Positions 54,676 to 63,906 are shown, numbered from the stretch's first letter. The stretch: DNA of 64,000 bases from JAWKWH01 sp963669455 (GCA_963669455.1 OY770026.1:3782001-3846000), one strand, 5' to 3'. Notes: a model not told the origin generated them from the sequence alone. A program made the numbers and translations.

Positions 54676-55832
54676 TGGCGGACAAGAGCTTCCTCAACTG
54701 GCCGTTTTTTGAAGACAGGCATCGCGCGCTGTCCTCAGGGCTTGAGACATGGGCCGGTGCAAACCTGACAGCGCTGGATCATGCAGACACCGATGCGACC
54801 TGCCGTAAATTGGTGCGGACACTGGGCGATGCCGGATTTTTGGATCATACCGGCAGTCTGGACGGCCGGCTGGATGTGCGCAGCCTGAGCCTGATCCGCG
54901 AAACGCTCGCACGCCATGACGGGCTGGCCGATTTCGCCTTCGCCATGCAAGGGCTGGGAACCGGGGCGATTTCGCTGTTCGGCACCGACGCGCAAAAGGC
55001 TGAGTGGCTACCACTGACCCGCAAGGGGCGCGCCATATCGGCCTTTGCCCTGACCGAGCCGGCGTCCGGATCGGATGTCGCCAATTCCACAATGACGGCC
55101 ACGCACGATGGCAATGACTACGTGCTGAACGGCGAAAAGACATGGATTTCCAATGGCGGGATCGCTGATGTCTATACACTGTTCGCCCGCACCGGCGAAG
55201 CACCCGGCGCCAAGGGACTTTCGGCCTTCGTGGTGACCCCTGATCTGCCCGGGTTTTCAGTAAAGGAACGGCTGGAAACCATCGCGCCGCACCCGCTGGC
55301 AACGCTTAAATTCACCGATTGCCGCGTCCCCGCCTCGGCCATGATCGGTGCACCGGGACAGGGCTTTAAGATCGCGATGTCGGTTTTGGACGTGTTCCGG
55401 ACGACAGTCGCGGCGGCAGCCCTTGGGTTTGCCCGCCGGGCGCTGGACGAAGCGCTGTCGCGCGTTGCAACACGGAAAATCCAGGGCGCGCCGCTTTTTG
55501 ACTTGCAGATGGTGCAGGGGCACATCGCCGATATGGCTGTGGATGTGGATGCCAGCGCGCTGCTCATCTATCGAGCGGCCTGGACCAAGGACAGCGGCGC
55601 GGCGCGGGTTACGCGAGAGGCCGCCATGGCAAAACTCTTCTCGACCGATCATGCCCAGCAGGTCATCGACAAGGCGGTACAGCTTTTCGGCGGTGATGGT
55701 GTCCGCTCGGGTGCTATCGTGGAACGGCTTTACCGCGAGATCCGCGCCTTGCGGATCTACGAAGGTGCTTCGGATGTGCAAAAGGTCATCATCGCGCGGC
55801 AGGCATTAACAGAAAAACAGGGAGAATTGTGA
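54675..55832 (+). CDS. Acyl-CoA dehydrogenase
   Basis: 385-residue FAD dehydrogenase: FALTEPASGSDVANS in the N-terminal flavin-contact region near 120, and RIYEGASDVQKVIIARQ near 370 with the C-terminal Glu as likely base. Overlaps the ECH-like gene by one base and the ligase by one. In the pathway it would oxidise a saturated acyl-CoA made after ring reduction/opening; exact substrate unknown. Confidence 0.92.
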   Translation: MADKSFLNWPFFEDRHRALSSGLETWAGANLTALDHADTDATCRKLVRTLGDAGFLDHTGSLDGRLDVRSLSLIRETLARHDGLADFAFAMQGLGTGAISLFGTDAQKAEWLPLTRKGRAISAFALTEPASGSDVANSTMTATHDGNDYVLNGEKTWISNGGIADVYTLFARTGEAPGAKGLSAFVVTPDLPGFSVKERLETIAPHPLATLKFTDCRVPASAMIGAPGQGFKIAMSVLDVFRTTVAAAALGFARRALDEALSRVATRKIQGAPLFDLQMVQGHIADMAVDVDASALLIYRAAWTKDSGAARVTREAAMAKLFSTDHAQQVIDKAVQLFGGDGVRSGAIVERLYREIRALRIYEGASDVQKVIIARQALTEKQGEL

Positions 55833-57451
55833 TGCAACCGCGTTCGGCCCATATTGACAGCTTCGCACGTGACAACCTGCCACCGGCAGAGCAGATGCCG
55901 GATTTCCTGCTTGACGGGTTCGACTATCCTGAAATCTTGAATGCCGGGGCCGAACTCACCGACGCAATGGTCGCCAAAGGATTTGGCGATCATACCGCGC
56001 TGATCGGCAATGGCCGGCAACGGACCTATAAGGAACTGACCGACTGGACCAATCGTCTGGCCAACGCGCTGTCGGACGATCTGGGTGTGAAACCCGGTAA
56101 CCGCGTGATGATCCGATCGGCCAACAACCCCGCCATGGTCGCGTGCTGGCTGGCCGCGACAAAGGTGGGCGCGGTGGTCATCAACACCATGCCCATGCTG
56201 CGTGCGGTTGAGTTGGAAAAGTACGCCGAACTGGCCGAGGTCGAATTCGCCCTTTGCGATACGCGGCTGATGGATGAGCTTGTCACCTGCGCCAAAAACA
56301 GCAAACACCTGAAGAAGGTGGTGGGGTTTGACGGTACGTCGAACCACGATGCTGAACTGGACCGGCTGGCCCTGGAAAAACCGGTGCAGTTCGATTGCGT
56401 GCCGACGCGCGCCGACGATGTGGCGCTGATGGGATTCACATCCGGATCTACGGGCACGCCCAAGGCAACGATGCACTACCATCGCGATATCATGATCATC
56501 GCCGATGGCTACGCCAGGGAAGTGCTGGGTGTCACGCCCGATGATGTCTTTATCGGTTCGCCGCCGCTGGCCTTTACATTCGGGCTGGGCGGGTTGGCCG
56601 TCTTCCCATTGCGTTTCGGCGCAACGGCGACGTTGCTGGAACAGGCGACACCGCCAAACATGATCGAGATCATCCAGAAATACAAAGCAACCGTGTGCTT
56701 CACCGCGCCCACCGCCTATCGCGTCATGCTGCGCGCGATGGAGGAAGGGGCGGATCTGTCCAGCCTGCGCGCTGCCGTATCGGCGGGAGAAACCCTGCCT
56801 GCGCCGGTCTATGACGCCTGGATCGAAAAAACCGGCAAGCCGATGCTGGACGGGATCGGTGCAACCGAGATGTTGCATATCTTCTTGTCGAACCGGTTTG
56901 ATGACCATCGACCGGCTTGCACGGGCAAACCGGTGACAGGATATGAAGCAAAGGTCCTGCTTGACGACGGGACCGAGGCCGCGCCGGGCGAGGTCGGACG
57001 ACTGGCTGTGCGCGGGCCAACCGGATGCCGCTATCTTAAGGATGAAAGGCAAAAGGACTATGTCGAAGGTGGCTGGAATATCACCGGCGACAGTTTCGTC
57101 AAGGACGAGGACGGCTACTTCCACTTCGCCGCCCGCAATGACGATATGATCGTTTCGGCAGGCTACAACATTGCTGGCCCGGAGGTCGAAGCGGCTCTGC
57201 TCAGCCACCCGGACGTTGTCGAGTGCGGGGCCATCGGCGTGCCGGATCCCGATCGCGGCCAGATCGTGCAGGCCCACGTCGTGCTTGAGCCGGGGGCTGC
57301 GCGCGACGAGGCGCAAGTCAAAGCGTTGCAAGATCACGTGAAGGCAACCATCGCCCCCTACAAATACCCGCGCAGCGTAGTGTTCCGCACCGAACTGCCC
57401 AAAACGTCAACCGGTAAGATTCAACGGTTTCGCTTGAGAGAGGATATGTAA
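55832..57451 (+). CDS. Aryl-CoA ligase, probable anthranilate-CoA ligase (benzoate-CoA ligase family)
   Basis: 539 residues, ANL superfamily. Seen: P-loop MGFTSGSTGTPKATMH near 198, adenylate region GIGATEMLHIF, hinge and lysine motif SVVFRTELPKTSTGKIQRF near the C-terminus. The benzoate-CoA ligase branch is indicated by SPPLAFTFGLGG and PPNMIEIIQKYKATV. It makes the CoA thioester needed by the monooxygenase/reductase; with kynureninase beside it, anthranilate is the likely acid. ATG 55832; GTG 55829 also possible. Confidence 0.88.
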   Translation: MQPRSAHIDSFARDNLPPAEQMPDFLLDGFDYPEILNAGAELTDAMVAKGFGDHTALIGNGRQRTYKELTDWTNRLANALSDDLGVKPGNRVMIRSANNPAMVACWLAATKVGAVVINTMPMLRAVELEKYAELAEVEFALCDTRLMDELVTCAKNSKHLKKVVGFDGTSNHDAELDRLALEKPVQFDCVPTRADDVALMGFTSGSTGTPKATMHYHRDIMIIADGYAREVLGVTPDDVFIGSPPLAFTFGLGGLAVFPLRFGATATLLEQATPPNMIEIIQKYKATVCFTAPTAYRVMLRAMEEGADLSSLRAAVSAGETLPAPVYDAWIEKTGKPMLDGIGATEMLHIFLSNRFDDHRPACTGKPVTGYEAKVLLDDGTEAAPGEVGRLAVRGPTGCRYLKDERQKDYVEGGWNITGDSFVKDEDGYFHFAARNDDMIVSAGYNIAGPEVEAALLSHPDVVECGAIGVPDPDRGQIVQAHVVLEPGAARDEAQVKALQDHVKATIAPYKYPRSVVFRTELPKTSTGKIQRFRLREDM

Positions 57452-58287
57452 TGTCTAGCGTTTTTGACCCCAAAACCGATGGCGCCAAAATGAACTTTGA
57501 CGGCGCAATGTCGTATGGTGACTATCTTAATACGGGCCAGCTCTTGTCTATCCAGAACACGCGTTCGGATGCACATGACGAGATGCTGTTCATCGTTCAG
57601 CACCAGACGTCGGAACTGTGGATGAAGCTGGCGCTGCATGAGCTGGCAGGCGCGCGCACCGCGCTTAAGGACGGCAATTTGTCGAACATGTTCAAGATGC
57701 TGGCGCGGATCAGCCGGATATTCGAGCAATTAAACAACCAGTGGGACGTTCTGCGCACCATGACCCCTTCCGATTATACGACCTTTCGCGATGCGTTGGG
57801 GGCGTCTTCGGGGTTTCAGTCATACCAATACCGAATGATTGAATTTGTTCTGGGAAACCGCAACCGCAATATGCTCAAGCCGCACGAACATGTTAGCGAA
57901 GTCCACGCGGCGCTTGAGGCGGAGTTAGCAAGACCCAGTTTCTACGATGAGGTAGTCACCCATCTGTTCCAATCGCTGGAAGGGTCCACCACCGCCATGC
58001 CTGCCCCGCAATTGGACAGTCCGCACGAAGCGCAAGACGAAATCCAGGCGCTCTGGAAAATTGTCTATGAGGATATCGATACGCATTGGACACTTTATGA
58101 ACTGGCTGAAAAGCTGGTCGATATCGAAGATTACTTCCGTCGCTGGCGGTTCAACCATGTCACCACTGTCGAGCGTGTGATCGGCTTCAAACGGGGCACT
58201 GGCGGCACCTCGGGCGTACAGTATTTACGCCGAATGCTAAGCGTTGAACTTTTCCCCGAACTCTGGAAAGTGCGTGGTTTACTATGA
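57451..58287 (+). CDS. kynA: Tryptophan 2,3-dioxygenase
   Basis: Haem dioxygenase opening the indole ring to N-formylkynurenine. Seen: MLFIVQHQTSELWMKLALHEL near residue 45-65 (active-site His and substrate-contact residues), RMIEFVLGNRN near 125 and the C-terminal haem-ligand helix WRFNHVTTVERVIGFKRGTGG. 278 residues, usual length. Start overlaps the ligase stop (TAATG) and the stop overlaps kynU by four bases, so the two tryptophan enzymes are coupled. Confidence 0.97.
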   Translation: MSSVFDPKTDGAKMNFDGAMSYGDYLNTGQLLSIQNTRSDAHDEMLFIVQHQTSELWMKLALHELAGARTALKDGNLSNMFKMLARISRIFEQLNNQWDVLRTMTPSDYTTFRDALGASSGFQSYQYRMIEFVLGNRNRNMLKPHEHVSEVHAALEAELARPSFYDEVVTHLFQSLEGSTTAMPAPQLDSPHEAQDEIQALWKIVYEDIDTHWTLYELAEKLVDIEDYFRRWRFNHVTTVERVIGFKRGTGGTSGVQYLRRMLSVELFPELWKVRGLL

Positions 58288-59471
58288 TGTTTCCCAGAAA
58301 AGATTTGTTTTCGATCCCCGAGGGGTTGATCTATCTCGACGGCAATTCGCTGGGGCCCCTGCCGCAGGGGGCCGCGGCGCGGGCACAAGAGGTGATCACC
58401 CGTGAATGGGGCCAAGAGCTGATCCGCGCCTGGAATACCGCAGGCTGGATAGACCTACCCCGAAAGGTCGGCAATCGCATCGCAACGCTGATCGGCGCAC
58501 CCGATGGCTCAGTGGCCATGGGCGATACGCTGTCGATCAAGGTCTACCAGGCGCTGGATGCGGCACTGAAATTGCGGCCCGGCCGCAAGGTGATCCTGTC
58601 GGACAGCGGTAACTTTCCCACCGACCTCTATATGGCTCAGGGGCTGATCGGCACCATCGGCAAGGGGCATGAGCTACGCACCCCAAAACCCGAGGAAGTG
58701 CTGGACCATATCACCGACGAGGTTGCCGTGGTGATGCTGACCCAAGTGGATTACCGCACCGGCCGGATACACGATATGGACCGGATCACCAGGGCGGCTC
58801 ACGAAGCAGGCGCGGTGATGATCTGGGACCTCGCCCATAGTGCAGGTGCCGTGCCGGTCGATATTGCTGGATCACAGGCTGAATTCGCCGTGGGCTGCAC
58901 CTACAAATACCTCAACGGCGGTCCCGGCGCACCGGCCTTCATCTATACTCGCCCGGACCTGGTGGAGCAGGTACAACCGGCGCTGGCCGGGTGGATGGGC
59001 CATGATGCGCCGTTTGCATTTGAACTGAACTACCGCCCGGCCATGACGACCGAGCGAATGCGGGTTGGTACGCCGCCCATATTGCAATTGGCGATACTCG
59101 ATGCCGCTCTCGACGCCTGGGACGGTGTGGATATGGCCGGCATTCGCGATGCCTCGATCCGGCTAAGCGAACAGTTCATCGAAGAGGTGAGCGCGTCATG
59201 TCCGCAGCTGCGGCTGGTTTCGCCGACCGATCCGGAAAAGCGCGGCAGCCAGGTGTCTTTCGCCTTTGAGCATGGCTATGCGGCGATGCAGGCGCTGATC
59301 GACCGCAACGTTATCGGTGATTTTCGTGCACCAGACGTGATGCGGTTCGGATTTACGCCACTCTATCTTGATGCCGGCGACGTGACCAAAGCGGTGGCCA
59401 TCCTGGCCGAGATCATGGATGGCGAGCACTGGAAATATGAGAAGTATCAAACACAGTCGCGGGTGACCTAG
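58284..59471 (+). CDS. kynU: Kynureninase
   Basis: PLP enzyme splitting kynurenine into anthranilate and alanine. Seen: N-terminal IYLDGNSLGPLP, SDSGNFPTDLYMAQG, the PLP Asp in MIWDLAHSAGAVPVD, and the PLP lysine in CTYKYLNGGPGAPAF. 395 residues. Supplies the anthranilate used by the upstream ligase. A dispersed repeat begins one base after the stop. Confidence 0.97.
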   Translation: MMFPRKDLFSIPEGLIYLDGNSLGPLPQGAAARAQEVITREWGQELIRAWNTAGWIDLPRKVGNRIATLIGAPDGSVAMGDTLSIKVYQALDAALKLRPGRKVILSDSGNFPTDLYMAQGLIGTIGKGHELRTPKPEEVLDHITDEVAVVMLTQVDYRTGRIHDMDRITRAAHEAGAVMIWDLAHSAGAVPVDIAGSQAEFAVGCTYKYLNGGPGAPAFIYTRPDLVEQVQPALAGWMGHDAPFAFELNYRPAMTTERMRVGTPPILQLAILDAALDAWDGVDMAGIRDASIRLSEQFIEEVSASCPQLRLVSPTDPEKRGSQVSFAFEHGYAAMQALIDRNVIGDFRAPDVMRFGFTPLYLDAGDVTKAVAILAEIMDGEHWKYEKYQTQSRVT

Positions 59472-59538
59472 GGCATTTGGCGGTTCCTTTGAACCGTGAC
59501 AACGCCTGTACTCAGCTAGAACTATTGAACCATTGAGC
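59472..59538. repeat. Dispersed palindromic repeat, copy B (short)
   Basis: Aligns with the GGCGTTTTGCGGTT to GAAGCATT part of copy C (61595-61691), keeping the CGGTT...AACCG hairpin and the shared core GACAACGCCT, but lacking the second hairpin. Lies between kynU and ridA. Confidence 0.55.
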
Positions 59539-59612
59539 GTCGATCAATCGGGCGTTTTAACCGTAGCCTGAACAGGCTTATCAAATTACCAAAGAATACT
59601 GGAGAACAAGCA

Positions 59613-60035
59613 ATGAGTGGCAGACCGATTCACCCCGGCGGATGGGCGCCCGCAAGCGGCTATTCCAATGGAATGCTGATGGCCGACGGAACACTTCATA
59701 TCGCGGGACAAATCGGATGGGACGAAGACAAAAAATTCGTGTCCGGCGGTTTTGTCGCGCAAGTAGAACAGGCGCTTTTCAACATCCGCGCGATCGTTGA
59801 GGCCGCGGGAGGAACGGTGGAAGACATCGGCCGCCTGACCTGGTTCGTGTTGGACAAGTCTGAGTATCTCGCCCGTCAACGCGAAATCGGAGAAGCTTAT
59901 CGCCGTGCCCTTGGCCGGCATTTCCCCGCCATGTCCATGCTGGTCATCCGCGAGTTGATCGAAGATGAGGCACTCGTTGAGATCGAGGCCACAGCCCAGA
60001 TCACGAGACGCGGGGATGGGCCAAAGCCGCTTTAG
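59613..60035 (+). CDS. RidA-family enamine/imine deaminase
   Basis: 140-residue RidA/YjgF protein: GGWAPASGYSNGMLMADGTLHIAGQIGWD at the start, NIRAIVEAAGGTVEDIGRLTWFVLDK, and EDEALVEIEATAQI, with the arginine of the usual active site not obvious at the normal C-terminal IEIEA-x-A place (VEIEATAQITRR keeps R at the end). GGAG ribosome site at 59600. RidA proteins hydrolyse reactive enamines and imines. After anthraniloyl-CoA is reduced the product is an enamine, which would be a suitable substrate (inference). A terminator follows. Confidence 0.85.
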   Translation: MSGRPIHPGGWAPASGYSNGMLMADGTLHIAGQIGWDEDKKFVSGGFVAQVEQALFNIRAIVEAAGGTVEDIGRLTWFVLDKSEYLARQREIGEAYRRALGRHFPAMSMLVIRELIEDEALVEIEATAQITRRGDGPKPL

Positions 60036-60050
60036 TAGCAATTCGATAAC

Positions 60051-60083
60051 AAAAAACCGGGCCAGCTGGGGCCCGGTTTTTTT
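60051..60083 (+). terminator. Rho-independent terminator of the tryptophan island
   Basis: AAAAAACCGGGCC (60051-60063) pairs with GGCCCGGTTTTTT (60070-60082) across a six-base loop, then T. Same type as the nfuA terminator. The A-run makes it potentially active for the convergent gene at 60121 too. Confidence 0.93.
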
Positions 60084-60120
60084 GGGACGTCTGTTGCGAG
60101 ACGGTCCGCAGGTTTTTTGT

Positions 60121-60741
60121 TTAGCGTTTGACGATCACCTTGGCGCCAACACCGGCACGCTCGTAGAGATCGATAATATCCTGATTCATCAGGCGAATGC
60201 AGCCGGACGACATGGCCTTGCCAATCGACCACCATTCCGGCGTGCCGTGTAGGCGATAGCCGGAATCGCCCCGGCGATTATAAAGATAAAGTGCACGGGC
60301 ACCGAGCGGATTGTTCAGACCGGGCTTCATGCCGCCGCGATACTTGGCCAGCTCCGGCTGACGGCGGATCATCGCCGCTGGCGGCGTCCAGCGCGGCCAT
60401 TCGCGCTTGAGTGCCACACGCGCGGTGCCCGACCACTCAAAGCCCTCACGGCCAACACCGATGCCGTAACGCATCGCCTTGCCTTCCGGCATAACAAAAT
60501 AGAGGAATTTCGTACCGGTATCGACGATGATGGTGCCCGGCTTTTGCTTGGTGTCGTATTTGACGACCTGGCGATGATATTTCCGGGCAACCTTGTAGAT
60601 CGGAATTGACGGCAGCCGGTAGCCAGCATCCTTTTTAGAACCGTAGGAATTGGAGAAAGTGTTGAACCCGCCGGTGGTGCAACCGGCAAATGCGGTTGCC
60701 AATCCAAGCCCTACCGCGACTAGCAGCGATCTTATTTTCAT
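60121..60741 (-). CDS. L,D-transpeptidase (YkuD domain) lipoprotein
   Basis: 206 residues. Lipobox AFAGC gives a lipidated Cys21 after a signal peptide. The YkuD domain (from about 65) ends in catalytic HGTPEWWSIGKAMSSGCIRL with His165 and Cys181. It should cross-link peptidoglycan or attach outer-membrane proteins to it in the periplasm. Divergent from mmcB. Short inverted repeat TTAAGG/CCTTAA in the 286-bp gap upstream. Confidence 0.94.
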   Translation of the reverse strand: MKIRSLLVAVGLGLATAFAGCTTGGFNTFSNSYGSKKDAGYRLPSIPIYKVARKYHRQVVKYDTKQKPGTIIVDTGTKFLYFVMPEGKAMRYGIGVGREGFEWSGTARVALKREWPRWTPPAAMIRRQPELAKYRGGMKPGLNNPLGARALYLYNRRGDSGYRLHGTPEWWSIGKAMSSGCIRLMNQDIIDLYERAGVGAKVIVKR

Positions 60742-61027
60742 GTCGATATCGATTCCTCAGTGAAGACGTCAATTGCCTAATTAAGGTCATATTTCTGACA
60801 AAAGCCTTAATCTGTAAAGGGTTCCTTTGCCAAGCTGATAATTGAAAAACAGAAAAATGGAGCAAATTGCTTTGTACTGACTATGGTATTTGCGCAACTA
60901 TTTTCCTTGCCCTTTTGGCGACATCAGAGCCCAGGTGACGTGAGAAAACCGTGATCCGGCAACCGATCCCCGTAATTTGCAGTTCGCTGTTGCTTCTCCA
61001 CCCGGTAAGGCACAAAATTGCGAAGCG

Positions 61028-61522
61028 ATGCCTATTATTTCCCCCCACAAGACCAACCCCCTGATTGATGGCCGGCAGTCGGACAAGGCGCTGCTGGTGC
61101 GGCGGGGAGTGCAAAAACTGTTTTTCCACCTCGGTGCCGTTGTTCTGCCCGAGGTAACGCTTGCGACCGGCCGCCGGGCCGATCTGGTCGCCCTTGGCCC
61201 AAAGGGCGAGTTTTTGATCGTTGAAATCAAGTCCTCGATTGAGGATTTTCGTGTCGATACAAAGTGGCCAGACTACCGGTCCCATTGCGACCGGTTCTAT
61301 TTTGCCACCCATCCCGAGGTGCCAAAGGAAATCTTTCCCGAAGATGCCGGCTTTATCCTGTCTGACGGCCACGGGGCTGAAATTTTACGCGAAGCGCCGG
61401 AACACAAATTGGCGAGTGCAAGCCGAAAAGCGCTGTTGTTGAGGTTTGCCCGGGCCGGTGCGAGGCGCCTTTTGGACGCCGAGCTTGCTGGTATCGACCT
61501 ACCAGATCCGGATGATCGCTGA
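61028..61522 (+). CDS. MmcB-family DNA repair protein
   Basis: 164 residues with a PD-(D/E)XK-like core: ATGRRADLVALGPKGEFLIVEIKSS, in which Asp, Glu and Lys lie in nuclease-type order (near residues 46-66), then DFRVDTKWPDYRSHCDRFYFATHP. MmcB proteins are alphaproteobacterial SOS/mitomycin-C-response factors of unknown biochemistry. ATG 61028; an earlier in-frame codon (60977) is less likely. Confidence 0.88.
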   Translation: MPIISPHKTNPLIDGRQSDKALLVRRGVQKLFFHLGAVVLPEVTLATGRRADLVALGPKGEFLIVEIKSSIEDFRVDTKWPDYRSHCDRFYFATHPEVPKEIFPEDAGFILSDGHGAEILREAPEHKLASASRKALLLRFARAGARRLLDAELAGIDLPDPDDR

Positions 61523-61594
61523 CACCTGCCCGGCTTGCGCTTTGGTCAGCCGGTTTGTGCGGCGGCGTGGCCATTTTGAGGACTTTGTCACCAG

Positions 61595-61691
61595 GGCGTT
61601 TTGCGGTTACTTGGAACCGCGACAACGCCTTTACCGGCTTGGAACCATTGAAGCATTTTTCGCACGTAAGATTCTGCTTGGGCGAAAAATG
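61595..61691. repeat. Dispersed ~97-bp palindromic repeat, copy C
   Basis: Inverted copy of 29724-29820, highly similar over its whole length. Two hairpins as in copy A (GGCGTTTTGCGGTT with AACCGCGACAACGCC, and CATTTTTCGC with GCGAAAAATG, separated by about 18 bases). Ends three bases before the stop codon of the DUF2799 gene. Confidence 0.75.
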
Positions 61692-61693
61692 TC

Positions 61694-62293
61694 CTAGTCT
61701 TCAAGCGACGCCAGATAGGCATCCATTTTTTCTTCAGCGCGGCGAACGTCAAAATCGGCGCTGTGGCGTGATCCAAGAAGGACACTGATTCTAAAATCAA
61801 TATCGCTGATTTCGGAGCGAATGAAGGCGTCCTTGGTGGCGTCCTGTCCAAGTTCTTCTGTCAGGCGGGCTCTTTCATCCTGTTTCCTCCGGATGTCATC
61901 AAAAAGCGAATCGCGGCGTGAACGGGCGCGTTCAACTTCGCTTCCCACATCGTACCCCTGCTGAAATGCAGCCTGCTTTTCCGGCGGACAGACATTGTGA
62001 TGCAGCCGGCCTGACAAACCGACCCGAACGGCGTTTCTTGGCGTGCAATAGGAAACGAGGCCGCGTTCCCGGCCCGCCAGCCACAGTGTCTGATCGGGAA
62101 CAATGTCGACGCGCGCGCAGGCCTTGTTGTGTTTGAGAATATGATCCGATGGCCGGCCCGCCGCGCCGTCAGCTTCGCCGAGCGCCTCCCAATTGGCGGT
62201 CAGGCATTCCTTTTTGCTGAGCGTTTGGCAGGAACCGAGTATCGCTGCCATCGCGGTCAGACATAAGAATCTAGCAAGTCTTTTCATCGCCAT
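61694..62293 (-). CDS. DUF2799 lipoprotein
   Basis: 199 residues. Signal peptide with lipobox ILGSC (Cys22). The mature part begins KKECLTANWEALGEADGAAG and holds the DUF2799 pattern with four cysteines (near CARVDIV, SYCTPRNAV, VCPPE) and YDVGSEVERARSR; a charged coiled-coil-like tail follows. Probably an outer-membrane-anchored protein of unknown function. The next gene downstream in the minus direction is mmcB, which is convergent. Confidence 0.87.
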   Translation of the reverse strand: MAMKRLARFLCLTAMAAILGSCQTLSKKECLTANWEALGEADGAAGRPSDHILKHNKACARVDIVPDQTLWLAGRERGLVSYCTPRNAVRVGLSGRLHHNVCPPEKQAAFQQGYDVGSEVERARSRRDSLFDDIRRKQDERARLTEELGQDATKDAFIRSEISDIDFRISVLLGSRHSADFDVRRAEEKMDAYLASLED

Positions 62294-62375
62294 ACCCCCC
62301 AGGTGCCGTGCTCCAGACTATATCAACAAATACAACTCATCGCCAGTATTGAGGGAAGATTTGCGTAGACTTAAT

Positions 62376-62404
62376 AAAAAAGCCCCGCCGTTTCCGGCGG
62401 AGCT
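62376..62404 (-). terminator. Rho-independent terminator of glnA
   Basis: On the minus strand, AGCTCCGCCG-GAAA-CGGCGGGGCT gives a 10-bp stem with one mismatch, followed by a run of T (A-run at 62375-62381 on the plus strand). It lies 25 bp after the glnA stop. Confidence 0.85.
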
Positions 62405-62428
62405 TTGTATTTGGTATGCGCCTCGGTT

Positions 62429-63838
62429 TTAGGCTGAGTAATACATGTCGAATTCGACAGGATGCGGTGTCATCTCAAACCGCATGACCTCTTCCATCTT
62501 CAGCTCGATATAGGCGTCGATCTGATCGTCATCGAACACGCCACCGGCTTTCAGGAAGCTGCGGTCGGCATCCAGGCTGGCGAGTGCTTCACGCAGGCTG
62601 GCGCAAACGGTCGGAATCTGCTTCAGCTCCTTGGGCGGCAGATCGTATAGATCCTTGTCCATCGCATCGCCTGGATGAAGCCGGTTCTTGATACCGTCAA
62701 GGCCAGCCATCAACATCGCAGCAAAGCACAGATACGGGTTGGCCATCGGATCGGGAAAGCGAACCTCAACCCGCTTCCCCTTCGGTGATGTAACGAACGG
62801 GATGCGGCAGGAGGCCGACCGGTTGCGGGCCGAATAGGCCAGCAGAACCGGCGCTTCATAGCCTGGAACCAGCCGCTTGTAGGAGTTGGTCGACGGGTTG
62901 GTGAATGCGTTCAGCGCCTTTGCGTGCTTGATGATGCCGCCGATATAGTAGAGGCAGGATTCCGACAGGCCGGCATATTCATTGCCGGCAAAGACTGGCT
63001 TGCCGTCTTTCCAGATCGACTGGTGCACATGCATGCCCGAGCCATTGTCGCCGAAAACCGGCTTGGGCATAAAGGTTGCCGTTTTGCCATAGGCGTTGGC
63101 GACCTGGTGGACGACATATTTGTAGATCTGGGTCTTGTCGGCATTGCGGACCAGCGTGTCGAACTTCATGCCGAGTTCGTGCTGGGCGGCGGCGACTTCG
63201 TGATGGTGTTTTTCAACGACAACGCCCATTTCCGCCATCACAGTCAGCATCTCAGAACGCATGTCCTGCTCTGAATCGACGGGCGGAACTGGAAAATAGC
63301 CGCCCTTCATGCGCGGACGGTGACCAAGGTTTCCGGTCTCATAATCGGTGTCGGTGTTGTCCGGCAGTTCGGTCGAATCAAGCTTGAAACCGGTGTTGTA
63401 GGGATCGGCCTTGAACTTGACGTCGTCGAAAACAAAGAATTCCGCTTCCGGACCGAAATAGGCGGTGTCGCCAATGCCCTCGGCTTTCAGATAGGCTTCG
63501 GCCTTGCGTGCCGTGCCGCGTGGATCGCGACTATAAGCCTCGCCGGAAATCGGGTCGAGAATGTCGCACACAATGACCATGGTCGATTGCGCGAAGAACG
63601 GGTCCATATGTGCGGTTTCGGTGTCGGGCATCAAAACCATGTCGGATTCGTTGATTGCCTTCCAGCCAGCGATTGACGAACCATCGAACATGACGCCATC
63701 GGCAAACATGTCTTCGTCGACTGCGGCGATATCCATGGTCACGTGCTGAAGCTTGCCCTTTGGATCGGTAAAGCGCAGATCGACGAATTTTACGTCGTTG
63801 TCGCTGATCTGCTTCATGATGTCACTTGCTGAACTCAT
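62429..63838 (-). CDS. glnA: Glutamine synthetase type I
   Basis: Makes glutamine from glutamate, ammonia and ATP. Seen: FDGSSIAGW near residue 50, PEAEFFVFD, NGSGMHVHQS, and the adenylylation-site region KDLYDLPPKE (Tyr about 398) as regulated by GlnE in GS I-beta. 469 residues, normal. Together with glnB (next gene upstream) it forms the usual glnBA operon; GlnD at 38431 sets the PII state that governs adenylylation. Confidence 0.98.
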   Translation of the reverse strand: MSSASDIMKQISDNDVKFVDLRFTDPKGKLQHVTMDIAAVDEDMFADGVMFDGSSIAGWKAINESDMVLMPDTETAHMDPFFAQSTMVIVCDILDPISGEAYSRDPRGTARKAEAYLKAEGIGDTAYFGPEAEFFVFDDVKFKADPYNTGFKLDSTELPDNTDTDYETGNLGHRPRMKGGYFPVPPVDSEQDMRSEMLTVMAEMGVVVEKHHHEVAAAQHELGMKFDTLVRNADKTQIYKYVVHQVANAYGKTATFMPKPVFGDNGSGMHVHQSIWKDGKPVFAGNEYAGLSESCLYYIGGIIKHAKALNAFTNPSTNSYKRLVPGYEAPVLLAYSARNRSASCRIPFVTSPKGKRVEVRFPDPMANPYLCFAAMLMAGLDGIKNRLHPGDAMDKDLYDLPPKELKQIPTVCASLREALASLDADRSFLKAGGVFDDDQIDAYIELKMEEVMRFEMTPHPVEFDMYYSA

Positions 63839-63906
63839 CGTATATCCCTGCCTTTTTTGATAAATAAACGGGTTGAATTGAACGGGTTTGGTATTCTGGC
63901 TGCGCT

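Noticed and set aside
55757..57337. Long open frame (526 codons) on the minus strand opposite the aryl-CoA ligase
   Set aside because: It is antisense to a gene with clear ANL motifs, has no recognisable domain and is Arg/His/Asp-rich in the manner of GC-rich shadow frames.
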